In this document: positions 1 to 6,501 of the stretch, piece by piece
How positions within the stretch are numbered: the stretch's first letter is position 1
Layout of the letters: every line of letters begins with the position of its first letter
From: Acidimicrobiaceae bacterium
Lineage (GTDB): Bacteria > Actinomycetota > Acidimicrobiia > Acidimicrobiales > Microtrichaceae
DNA: 10,183 bases
NCBI GenBank assembly: GCA_003514205.1
Contig: DORQ01000158.1
Coordinates: 2,402-12,584, forward strand
Direction: 5' to 3'
The notes under the pieces: generated by a model
Database searches by the model: none
Told to the model about the DNA's origin: nothing
The model's input: the letters and a program-made list of their open reading frames with translations, nothing else
Translations under genes and position numbers: made by a program

Positions 1-207
1 CTTGAGCACCTCCCACCACTGCACCGCATCCTGGGTCGCGCCGCCACCCTCGTGGTAGGTGGTCTCCACTGGATAGTGCCGTTGCCAGGCAACGTTCCCC
101 TTGAAGGAAACGAGACCTACCTTTGGGCCACCGGTTCCAAAATCAACGGCGACGACATGGGATTCGGTATCCGAGCGCGATTCAGTCTGGGAAGGCGATT
201 CAGTCAT
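1..207 (-). CDS. FGGY-family carbohydrate kinase, N-terminal fragment (cut by window edge)
   Basis: These are the first 69 codons of a gene that continues beyond the left edge. Residues 18-31 (VVAVDFGTGGPKVG) are the phosphate-1 ATP-binding motif of FGGY sugar kinases such as xylulokinase, ribulokinase and glycerol kinase. The later VETTYHEGGG...QWWEVLK segment also fits that family's N-terminal domain. Such enzymes phosphorylate a sugar or polyol in the cytoplasm; the substrate cannot be told from this piece. The ATG (205-207) overlaps the stop of the upstream lyase gene as ATGA, so the two are probably translationally coupled; I see no strong Shine-Dalgarno sequence. The extreme N-terminus carries three TES-led hexapeptides (residues 2-19) ahead of the kinase fold, an unusual extension. 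The family call is firm and the substrate is unknown. Confidence 0.85.
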   Translation of the reverse strand, partial: MTESPSQTESRSDTESHVVAVDFGTGGPKVGLVSFKGNVAWQRHYPVETTYHEGGGATQDAVQWWEVLK

Positions 208-1601
208 GGAGCAGGATCGTAGAACGCATCCAGCGCTCCCGACAGCAAGTCCTCGACTGCCTTCACTCCCTCAGGTCCGCTCCCCGACAGTCCGTAGAGC
301 GCTCCGGACTTCGGTGCCTGGCCCTCGGGGATGCCCTTGGCAACTTCAACCGACTCAGCGAGATCCACCAGAAACTGCTCGATGAGCCCTGGCGAAGTGT
401 TCGGTCGAGTGATGCAGAAATGCAGCGCATCTGGGAACTGCAGCCCGTTCATGCGCCATCCGCGATCGGCGAGGGCATCATTCACGTGATAGATCCCCAC
501 TTCGTCGGAGGTAAATGCCACGAGAAAGGAGGGGTCGCCGATGATCTTCAGCTCAGGAATCTGCTCGATTCCGTGCTTCAGTTTCGCTGCTGTATCGAAG
601 ATTCCTTGAGCGATCTCCACGTAGCCCGACTTTCCAAGGCTCACCATGGCGGCCCAGGTTGCCGCAATCACTCCACCAGATCGACTGCCAGCCATGCCTG
701 GCGAGAGGTAGATACCGCCAGGCCACCCGCCTGCAGTGAAGTACTGGTGCTTGCGCAGATCTTTGCGGGAGTAGCAGAGAACTGATGTGCCTTTCAGGCC
801 ATAGCCGTACTTGTGCGTGTCAGCGGAAATTGACGTGACACCTGGAACTCGAAAATCGAACGCAGGGATCGACACACCACAGTCCTCGGCCCAACCAAGA
901 ATGAACCCACCGAGGCAGCCGTCCACGTGGAAGCCGATGTTGTGCTCGAGTGCGAGCGCACCCAGTTCTGCGATCGGGTCGATCACACCATGGGGATAGT
1001 TTCCTGCAGAAGCAACAATCGCAACGGTGTTCGGGGTGATCTGGCTCCGAATCCACTCGACATCAGCGCGAGCATCATCGGTGAGCGGAGCGTGATGCAC
1101 CTTCATGCCGAAGTAGTGGGCTCCCTTGTCCAGTGCGCAATGCGCCGTGACTGGCCAGATCACCTCGGGCTCGGTAATGCCCTTTTCCTCCCGGGCCCAT
1201 TCCCGGTAGGTGTATAGCGCCGTCATCAGACTCTCTGAACCACCGCTGGTGAGCACACCACAGGCATCCTCCGCGGCCTCACCGTGCAGCATGCCAAGCG
1301 TCATTGCCACGATCTCGCCCTCGAGCTTCGTGGAACTGGGGTACATATCCCGCTGCAACACGTTGGAGTGAGCGAAGGACTCAAATGCTTGGGTCAAGAA
1401 GTGGTAGTGATCGTGTGACCCGTGGTAGATCGAGCCAGACACCAGCCCTTTGTCACCCTTCGCGTCCTCCTCATGAGCCATAGTCGAGAGTTCTTCGAGG
1501 ATCTGTGCACGATCCACTCCGTGCTCGGGCAACGACCGATGAGTCTCAAATCGCTTGCGGTACGGGTAAATGGAATCGAAGAAGGCATCTGCGTCGCTCA
1601 T
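204..1601 (-). CDS. Sphingosine-1-phosphate-lyase-like PLP-dependent enzyme
   Basis: A 465-aa fold-type-I PLP enzyme of the group II decarboxylase/sphingosine-1-phosphate lyase branch. Visible marks are GLVSGSIYHG (52-61), LTSGGSES (117-124, phosphate binding), TAHCALDKG with His154 (ring stacking), FHVDGCLGG with Asp227 (pyridine nitrogen), SADTHKYG with the PLP Lys264, and WPGGIYLSPGMAGSRSGG (293-310), a stretch typical of S1P lyases. Known members cleave a phosphorylated 2-amino-3-hydroxy compound to phosphoethanolamine and an aldehyde. No membrane segment is present, unlike the eukaryotic enzymes, so it should be cytosolic. It is first in a pair with the FGGY kinase (ATGA overlap) and divergent from a TetR regulator. 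The start at 1601 lacks a Shine-Dalgarno sequence but lies 6 nt after a -10-like hexamer, which suggests a leaderless mRNA. Another amino-acid decarboxylase or aldolase activity is possible; the actual substrate is unknown. Confidence 0.88.
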   Translation of the reverse strand: MSDADAFFDSIYPYRKRFETHRSLPEHGVDRAQILEELSTMAHEEDAKGDKGLVSGSIYHGSHDHYHFLTQAFESFAHSNVLQRDMYPSSTKLEGEIVAMTLGMLHGEAAEDACGVLTSGGSESLMTALYTYREWAREEKGITEPEVIWPVTAHCALDKGAHYFGMKVHHAPLTDDARADVEWIRSQITPNTVAIVASAGNYPHGVIDPIAELGALALEHNIGFHVDGCLGGFILGWAEDCGVSIPAFDFRVPGVTSISADTHKYGYGLKGTSVLCYSRKDLRKHQYFTAGGWPGGIYLSPGMAGSRSGGVIAATWAAMVSLGKSGYVEIAQGIFDTAAKLKHGIEQIPELKIIGDPSFLVAFTSDEVGIYHVNDALADRGWRMNGLQFPDALHFCITRPNTSPGLIEQFLVDLAESVEVAKGIPEGQAPKSGALYGLSGSGPEGVKAVEDLLSGALDAFYDPAP

Positions 1602-1607
1602 CGCGTC

Positions 1608-1637
1608 AACCTATTTCACTTCACTGAGTGAAGTCAA
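1608..1637 (-). promoter_or_regulatory. Predicted leaderless promoter of the lyase-kinase operon
   Basis: On the minus strand, TTGACT (1637-1632) is a near-consensus -35. It is followed after 18 nt by TAGGTT (1613-1608) as a -10. Transcription would start about 7 nt further on, at 1601, which is the first base of the ATG. There is no Shine-Dalgarno sequence in the 6 nt between, in keeping with leaderless translation. The 17-bp palindrome fills most of the spacer, so a bound repressor would block RNA polymerase. Confidence 0.55.
1618..1634. promoter_or_regulatory. 17-bp palindromic operator, probably for the TetR regulator
   Basis: ACTTCACT-G-AGTGAAGT is a perfect inverted repeat of 8-bp arms around one central G. 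It lies between the divergent lyase and tetR genes. It covers the -35/-10 spacer of the lyase promoter and the -35 of the tetR promoter. TetR-family dimers commonly bind palindromes of this length in the intergenic region beside their own gene, so autorepression plus repression of the lyase-kinase pair is the simplest reading. Binding itself is inferred. Confidence 0.7.
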
Positions 1638-1648
1638 TGGCCTAGTCT
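1620..1648 (+). promoter_or_regulatory. Predicted promoter of the tetR gene
   Basis: TTCACT (1620-1625) as -35 and TAGTCT (1643-1648) as -10 are separated by 17 nt. Transcription would begin near 1655, giving a leader of about 20 nt before the ATG at 1675. The -35 lies wholly inside the 17-bp palindrome, which would allow autoregulation. Confidence 0.45.
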
Positions 1649-1674
1649 GCAACAGTGAACCAACGCGGGCAACA

Positions 1675-2271
1675 ATGAACCAGCGAGAGCAACAGAAGCA
1701 GGCCACACGAATGGCCCTGAGTGAAGCGGCCATCGATCTGTTCTGCGAGCACGGTGTCGAGGCAACGCGAGTCGAGGACATCGCCGCCAGCGTTGGAGTG
1801 ACACCACGAACCTTCTTTCTGCACTTTCCCACCAAACATGCAGCGGCATTTCCCGACCATGAGGAACGAGTGCAGAGCTTCATCGCGAGCCTCGACGAGC
1901 TCTCCGCCGTTGAGCACCCCATCGAGGCGCTCAAGCAGACCGTGCTGGCCGGAATTCGAACAATCACGTCCTCCTCACTCCGCCGCAAGCGATACCAACT
2001 ACTTCGGAGTATTCCCGAGTTTGCCGGCATCGACATCGTTCACGACCTCGACTACGAGGCAGCGATCATCGACCACCTCACGACGCCGGCCTCGAACTCC
2101 GGACCCGTTTCCGCTGATGAGATGTTCGCTGCCAGAAACACGGCAAGTTCGATCCTCGGACTCAGCCGGAGCGCCCTCACAACGTGGGCAGAATTCCCAG
2201 ACTTCGACCCAGTTCGAGCGATCGAAGAAGGCCTTGACGCGCTCCTTCTGAAACCCAGTGAGTGCCGCTGA
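1675..2271 (+). CDS. TetR/AcrR-family transcriptional regulator
   Basis: A 198-aa protein with the typical TetR layout. The N-terminal DNA-binding domain spans about residues 8-52, with the helix-turn-helix in VEDIAASVGVTPRTFFLHF (33-51). An all-helical ligand and dimerisation domain follows. The stretch LRRKRYQLLRSIPEF (102-116) resembles the C-terminal domain of MftR-like regulators. The frame is open further upstream, but those codons lie over the promoter and operator and do not look like a TetR N-terminus, so the ATG at 1675 is preferred; its ribosome binding site is weak. The gene is divergent from the lyase-kinase pair, with a perfect palindrome between them, so it probably represses that pair and itself. 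The ligand may be a substrate or product of the lyase, but nothing in the sequence proves this. Confidence 0.9.
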   Translation: MNQREQQKQATRMALSEAAIDLFCEHGVEATRVEDIAASVGVTPRTFFLHFPTKHAAAFPDHEERVQSFIASLDELSAVEHPIEALKQTVLAGIRTITSSSLRRKRYQLLRSIPEFAGIDIVHDLDYEAAIIDHLTTPASNSGPVSADEMFAARNTASSILGLSRSALTTWAEFPDFDPVRAIEEGLDALLLKPSECR

Positions 2272-2294
2272 CCATGCAGAGAATCTCGCTCAGG

Positions 2295-3245
2295 TCAACC
2301 CTCCGCGCCCACTACCCTGCCGAGTTGCGCCTTGAGATCCGCTAGTCGACCCGGCCCGTACCCGCAGCAGCCACCAATCAACCTCACCCCCTCGGCAATC
2401 CAGATGTGTAGGACCTCATCGGTGATGGGGTCAGTGGCCCCAACCCAACAGTTGGCTTGTGCATCCCATGCCCCGCCGCCGTTGGGGTACGCAAGCATTG
2501 GAAGGTCGGTGACCGATCGAATTGTCCCGAGCGCCTCAGAAATGGTCGCCACTCCCGCACAGTTCGCCCCGATGGCAATAAGCCCGGGCAGGTCTCCCAG
2601 CACGGCGACGCCTTGCTCAATGGCCTCGCCTGAGCACAACCGGGCTCCCGACTCACAACTCAGCGAAACCCAAACTGACATGGGTTCGCTCACTGCGGCA
2701 ACCCGTTCGCAGACCTCGGTGATCGCCTGCAATTCTGCAAGATCGGGGATGGTCTCGAACGCGATCAGATCGGGCTTCGCAGCAATGAGTTGCAGGACAC
2801 GAGGTTCGTGAAACGAAACAAGCTCCTCGTGTGTCAGGCCATAGTTCCCCCGGTATTCGGAGCCGTCAGCGAGCACTGCCCCATAGGGCCCGACTGAGGC
2901 CGCAACCAGCGCCGATCCGCCGGTCCTCAGGTTCGCCTCTCTGGCGCAGCGCACACTTGCGAGTAACGCCCGTTCAACCTCCCCTTCGCCGAGACCAGCC
3001 TCGGAAAAGCCCAATTCGGAAACCTGGTAACTGGCGGTTGCCACCACAGACGCTCCCGCCCTGATGAATGCCTCATGCGCTGCGACCACGACCTCGGGAG
3101 CATCGAGAAGCAGCCGTGCTGTCCACAGCGAATCCTTCACCTGAGCCCCGAGCTCCTCACAGGCAGTGGACAACCCACCATCGATGAGGAGGACTTCCCG
3201 TTCAAGGCGAGCCGTCAAGTCAGAAAGGTGCGATTGGGCCATCAC
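2295..3245 (-). CDS. mmuM: Homocysteine S-methyltransferase
   Basis: A 316-aa zinc-dependent methyltransferase that moves a methyl group, usually from S-methylmethionine, to homocysteine to make methionine. The TIM-barrel family marks are LLIDGGLSTACE near the N-terminus (19-30), FETIPDLAE (163-171), the zinc cysteine in IGANCAG (Cys229) and the paired zinc cysteines in GGCCGYGPGR (Cys293, Cys294). The length matches MmuM-type enzymes rather than cobalamin-dependent MetH. Two starts adjoin: GTG at 3245 and ATG at 3242. The ATG may be the real one, giving 315 aa; neither has a convincing Shine-Dalgarno sequence. The gene is convergent with tetR (23-bp gap, no clear terminator) and divergent from the 3312 gene. 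No methionine-related neighbour or SAM riboswitch is visible. Confidence 0.92.
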   Translation of the reverse strand: MMAQSHLSDLTARLEREVLLIDGGLSTACEELGAQVKDSLWTARLLLDAPEVVVAAHEAFIRAGASVVATASYQVSELGFSEAGLGEGEVERALLASVRCAREANLRTGGSALVAASVGPYGAVLADGSEYRGNYGLTHEELVSFHEPRVLQLIAAKPDLIAFETIPDLAELQAITEVCERVAAVSEPMSVWVSLSCESGARLCSGEAIEQGVAVLGDLPGLIAIGANCAGVATISEALGTIRSVTDLPMLAYPNGGGAWDAQANCWVGATDPITDEVLHIWIAEGVRLIGGCCGYGPGRLADLKAQLGRVVGAEG

Positions 3246-3260
3246 CGCAGTTTGTCACGG

Positions 3261-3271
3261 CCCCTATGGGG
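3261..3271. repeat. Short inverted repeat in divergent intergenic region
   Basis: CCCC-TAT-GGGG is a perfect 4-bp inverted repeat with a 3-nt centre. It lies in the 66-bp gap between the homocysteine methyltransferase start and the 3312 gene. It could be half of a regulatory site or chance; it is short. Confidence 0.25.
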
Positions 3272-3276
3272 ATGAA

Positions 3277-3305
3277 CTGACGGTTGGAACCGACGCGCAT
3301 AGAGT
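3277..3305 (+). promoter_or_regulatory. Predicted leaderless promoter of the 3312-sulfatase unit
   Basis: CTGACG (3277-3282) as -35 and TAGAGT (3300-3305) as -10 are 17 nt apart. Six nucleotides then separate the -10 from the ATG at 3312, the same geometry as the lyase promoter, so transcription may start on the A of the ATG. An inverted repeat CGGTT-GG-AACCG (3281-3292) starts within the -35 and runs into the spacer, and could be an operator. Confidence 0.45.
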
Positions 3306-3311
3306 CTGCGA

Positions 3312-3896
3312 ATGGAGTTTGTGGCCGAGGTAGCGAAACTGTTTCTCACCTTTGCCGCCGTGACCGTCGCGGTGGTGTCTTCCACCTTTTTGCTCATCAG
3401 AGCTCGCCTTCGATACGGCACCGGGTTACAGCGCGGTGCACCAACTCGATGGCTCATCGGGGTTGGCGCTCCAGCGGTGCTCCATCGGCGACTCCGCGCA
3501 GTGACTGCGAGTGTCAGGATGACCATCCCACCGCCGAGATGGCGCTCCACACCAACGAAGTTGCAGGAACTCGCAACAGACATCGAACGCCTCGCGATCG
3601 CAATCGATAGCGACCTCATCCGAGCAGCGTCTTCCCCCAAGCAACTTCGCCGCCGCGACTTGGGCGAACTCTCCGCACGGGTCGAGCACCTCGAGGGTCT
3701 CTCGCAGCGACTGATTCGAACGGCAGTTCATCTCGACCCCGCCACGATCTCCGCTGCCGAATGGCGCCGACGTGCTATCGAACTCGATTCGCAGATCAGC
3801 TCCTTCGAACAGGCACGTGAGGAACTCAGCCGATTCGACCCCGATGAACTCACTGCGTTCTGGGAACAGTTCAGCCAACGTCGCTCAGAGAACTAG
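3312..3896 (+). CDS. Membrane-anchored helical protein of unknown function
   Basis: A 194-aa protein that I do not recognise. Residues 8-29 form one strong hydrophobic segment (LFLTFAAVTVAVVSSTFLLI core), followed at once by Arg-rich sequence (RARLR), so the rest should lie in the cytoplasm. Residues 45-70 are basic and amphipathic. From about 83 to 190 the chain is rich in Leu, Glu, Arg and Gln with helix-forming spacing, and could form a coiled coil or helical bundle. No catalytic motif is visible. The stop is 15 bp before the sulfatase GTG, in the same reading frame, so the two are surely cotranscribed. The start has no Shine-Dalgarno sequence but fits a leaderless promoter. A structural or anchoring role is only a guess. 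Confidence 0.75.
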   Translation: MEFVAEVAKLFLTFAAVTVAVVSSTFLLIRARLRYGTGLQRGAPTRWLIGVGAPAVLHRRLRAVTASVRMTIPPPRWRSTPTKLQELATDIERLAIAIDSDLIRAASSPKQLRRRDLGELSARVEHLEGLSQRLIRTAVHLDPATISAAEWRRRAIELDSQISSFEQAREELSRFDPDELTAFWEQFSQRRSEN

Positions 3897-3911
3897 CCGC
3901 TCCTCCGCCCC

Positions 3912-5441
3912 GTGTTTGGCAACGTCCTCTTCATCACTGCAGACCAATGGCGTGGCGACTCATTGGGGTGTGTGAACCATCCCTTCCTCTCGACCCCCAC
4001 GCTGGACGAACTTGCTGCCGACGGGGTCCTCTTTCGGAATCATTTCGCCAATACGGCGCCGTGCGGACCGAGCCGCGCAAGCCTCTACACCGGCATGTAT
4101 GCCCAGAATCATCGATCGATCCTGAACGGCACCCCGCTCGACGCCCGCTTTGACAACGTTGCGCTCCTCGCCCGGCGAGCCGGATACGTTCCCGCGCTGT
4201 TTGGCTACACCGATACCTCAGTGGATCCGCGGACGGTGGCGCCCGATGATCCACAGCTGCAGTGTTACGAGGGTGTTCTCCCAGGGTTTGACCCTGTGGT
4301 GAATGACCCTGAGCTGTATGGCTCGCTCCGGTGGGCCGAGTGGCTTCGAAGTAAAGGGGTCGACACGCCACCAGATGTACAGCGCCTGTATGAACCTCGC
4401 ACCGACGTAGCCGGAACCGAACACCATGGTGCAAGCTGGGCACCTACACAGTTCGCAGCGGAACACACCGAAACGGCCTTCATGATCGAGTCGCTGATCG
4501 GATGGCTAGAAGAACGCGAAAACTCACCATTCTTTGCGCATCTCTCCCTCATACGACCGCACGCACCGTTTCGAAATCCGCTTGGCTATCACGATCTCTA
4601 CTCGGCTGATCTGATCACGGAGTTTGTTGGGTGCGAGTCACGGGAGGAGGAGATGTCGATTCACCCACTGAATCGTCTCGCGATCGATCTCCCAGGAGTT
4701 GGCTGCCCGATCTCGGATCTGGACCGTCGCCAGCAGCGTGTGACCTACCACGCCATGCAACGAGAGGTAGACGACCAACTCGCTCGACTCATCACCTACC
4801 TCAAGACGACGGGACTCTACGAGTCAACATTGATCATCTTCACCAGCGATCACGGTGAAATGGGTGGTGATCACTGGCTGCAAGAGAAGCTTGGCTACTG
4901 GGATCAGAGCTACCACATCCCACTCATTGTGCGGGATCCCCGTGCCGACGCCACTCGCGGACAGGTCGTCAATGCCTTCACCGAATCAGTGGATCTTCTC
5001 CCCACAATCGCCGACTGGGTTGGTGAACCCATCCCCCTGCAATGCGATGGTCATTCGCTCGCTCCGCTGATCAGTTCAGGCGAGATCCCAGCCCACTGGC
5101 GCGACGCAGTGTTTTGGGAATGGTCGTTCGCCGATCCGGAGCACCTCCTCCCTGAGACCCTCCTTGGCATACCAAGCAGCCACTGTGCTCTCAACGTGGT
5201 GCGCACCGCCACACACAAGTATGTGCAGTTCGCTGCTGATTCTTCGGTGTTTGAACCGCTTCTGTTTGACCTCACCGAGTCTCCCCACGAGAGCAGGAAC
5301 CTCATTGGAACAGTTCCCGGCGACGCGGCTGCCTTCCAGATGGCACAACGCCTCATTCGATGGCGAATGCGCAACGACGAACGGACGCTGAGTTCGCAGT
5401 TTCTCAGCGAGTCGAAGGGCCTGATCTCAAGATCATCCTGA
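3912..5441 (+). CDS. Sulfatase-family hydrolase, phosphonate monoester hydrolase-like
   Basis: A 509-aa alkaline-phosphatase-superfamily enzyme cleaving sulfate, phosphate or phosphonate esters. CGPSR (51-55) is the CxPSR signature whose Cys51 is oxidised to formylglycine, the nucleophile; Arg55 assists. Metal ligands are Asp11 and Gln12 (ITADQWRGD) and Asp313-His314 (TSDHGEMGGDH). Asn72 (LNGTP), Tyr99 (GYTDTS), His217 (RPHAPF) and Lys326 sit where phosphonate monoester hydrolases have active-site residues, from memory of the Rhizobium and Burkholderia enzymes. No signal peptide, so it is cytosolic. GTG at 3912 is forced: an in-frame TAG lies 18 nt upstream and the metal motif begins at residue 8. 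No Shine-Dalgarno sequence is seen, so translation probably continues from the gene before it. No formylglycine-generating enzyme gene is in the window. An arylsulfatase or choline-sulfatase role remains possible. Confidence 0.88.
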   Translation: MFGNVLFITADQWRGDSLGCVNHPFLSTPTLDELAADGVLFRNHFANTAPCGPSRASLYTGMYAQNHRSILNGTPLDARFDNVALLARRAGYVPALFGYTDTSVDPRTVAPDDPQLQCYEGVLPGFDPVVNDPELYGSLRWAEWLRSKGVDTPPDVQRLYEPRTDVAGTEHHGASWAPTQFAAEHTETAFMIESLIGWLEERENSPFFAHLSLIRPHAPFRNPLGYHDLYSADLITEFVGCESREEEMSIHPLNRLAIDLPGVGCPISDLDRRQQRVTYHAMQREVDDQLARLITYLKTTGLYESTLIIFTSDHGEMGGDHWLQEKLGYWDQSYHIPLIVRDPRADATRGQVVNAFTESVDLLPTIADWVGEPIPLQCDGHSLAPLISSGEIPAHWRDAVFWEWSFADPEHLLPETLLGIPSSHCALNVVRTATHKYVQFAADSSVFEPLLFDLTESPHESRNLIGTVPGDAAAFQMAQRLIRWRMRNDERTLSSQFLSESKGLISRSS

Positions 5442-5459
5442 GCAGACGCGGCGCTCAGG
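5437..5459. terminator. Hairpin between convergent genes, possible bidirectional terminator
   Basis: CCTGAGC (5437-5443) and GCTCAGG (5453-5459) form a perfect 7-bp stem with a 9-nt loop. The left arm contains the TGA of the sulfatase and the right arm the TGA of the alpha/beta hydrolase on the other strand, only 13 bp apart. No U-tract follows on either side, so intrinsic termination would be weak. Confidence 0.45.
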
Positions 5460-6495
5460 CAGGTACGGCCGTGTTCCGAACTGCCCGAATGGCGTCCACC
5501 ACTGCGTCGGGTGCTTCCTGCATTGATTGGTGACCAATTCCCTGAAGAACTACGAGTTCAGATCCTGGTATGCAGCGGTGAATCTCTTTCGCGTGCACTG
5601 GCGGCGTGAGACGATCCTGGGTTCCCACCACAACCCGCACCAACTGCCGCATCGGACCGAGGGCCGACCGGACATCATGCTGAGCTATTGCTTCAGCGGC
5701 CTCAGCCATGGAAGTTGGGTTCATCTCGAACTCCATCACCCGAACCGTCTCGATCATCGAGGCCGTAGCGCCTTCACCAAACGCGACACGGATCAGAAGG
5801 GAGGAGAGGTCGCCTCGTTTCCATCGGTAGCTGAACGCTGGTCGAGAAAGACTCTTCCTCGCGAACTTGGCAGTGAGCTGGGAGAGTCCAATGAGTCCGG
5901 CCTGAATTCCCTTCAAGGAAACCGCGGTCGCTGCAGTGGACAAGAACACACATCCACCAACGTGATCCTCAAGCTCCTCTGGGTGCTCTTGAATGAATCG
6001 GCCAAGCGCCATTCCGCCCATTGAGTGCCCAACCAGCGTTGCCTCAGTCACGTCGAAGTGCTTCAGCAGCGTGGCGAGATCAGAGGCAGCGCCCTTCAGG
6101 CTTGCTCCCATCGTTCCTGCCGATGACCTGCCATGGCCCCGCATATCCCACGCGAAGACCCTTGCCTCCGGAGCGAGCGACTTCATCACCGCCGACCAAA
6201 CCCACCACTGCAGGGTAATTCCGTGCATCAACACCACTGGCGGCCCAGCTGGGTTACCCATCTCGACCACATGCAGACGACCGCCATCGACAGTGTCGAG
6301 ATAGTGGTGAGTGAGGAGTTTCTCAGCAGGTGGTTCGCCGCGCCGATCGAGCGTTGTGTTCGACGCCTTGGTGAGCCGGGTGGACGCCACTTTGGCACCG
6401 GCAACTGTCACAACTGCTCCGGCACCCAGCCCAAAGAGCAGGCCTTTCAGAGTCTTCGCATCAGCCCGTGTTGCATTCCCGGTTGGCGCAGCCAT
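5455..6495 (-). CDS. Alpha/beta-fold hydrolase with N-terminal membrane anchor
   Basis: A 346-aa serine hydrolase. The catalytic triad can be read directly: Ser158 in the nucleophile elbow GHSMGG (156-161), Asp294 in GTQDRLTPP, and His322 in GIGHQSMQE. VLMHGITLQWW (88-98) supplies the oxyanion-hole HG, and WDMRGHGRS (116-124) is the usual strand-4 motif. The closest general types are esterases, epoxide hydrolases and non-haem haloperoxidase-like enzymes; the substrate cannot be told. Residues 15-36 (LKGLLFGLGAGAVVTVAGAKVA) are hydrophobic and may be a membrane anchor or uncleaved signal, so the catalytic domain begins near 60. The ATG lies 6 nt after the stop of the small SHOCT-like gene without a clear Shine-Dalgarno sequence, so coupled translation in a two-gene operon is likely. 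It converges with the sulfatase. Confidence 0.9.
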   Translation of the reverse strand: MAAPTGNATRADAKTLKGLLFGLGAGAVVTVAGAKVASTRLTKASNTTLDRRGEPPAEKLLTHHYLDTVDGGRLHVVEMGNPAGPPVVLMHGITLQWWVWSAVMKSLAPEARVFAWDMRGHGRSSAGTMGASLKGAASDLATLLKHFDVTEATLVGHSMGGMALGRFIQEHPEELEDHVGGCVFLSTAATAVSLKGIQAGLIGLSQLTAKFARKSLSRPAFSYRWKRGDLSSLLIRVAFGEGATASMIETVRVMEFEMNPTSMAEAAEAIAQHDVRSALGPMRQLVRVVVGTQDRLTPPVHAKEIHRCIPGSELVVLQGIGHQSMQEAPDAVVDAIRAVRNTAVPA

Positions 6496-6501
6496 GACTC
6501 G

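Noticed and set aside
123..785. Open frame of 220 codons on the plus strand
   Set aside because: It lies antisense to the lyase and kinase starts and has an arbitrary, Arg/Ser/His-rich composition with no family motif. It is a shadow of the high-GC coding strand.
1570..1674. N-terminal extension of the TetR gene to an upstream ATG
   Set aside because: It would place coding sequence over the operator and both promoters and overlap the lyase start. The TetR domain begins normally after the ATG at 1675.
2272..2294. Terminator between tetR and the homocysteine methyltransferase
   Set aside because: The only symmetry in the 23-bp gap is a 3-bp GAG/CTC pair, too short to support a hairpin.
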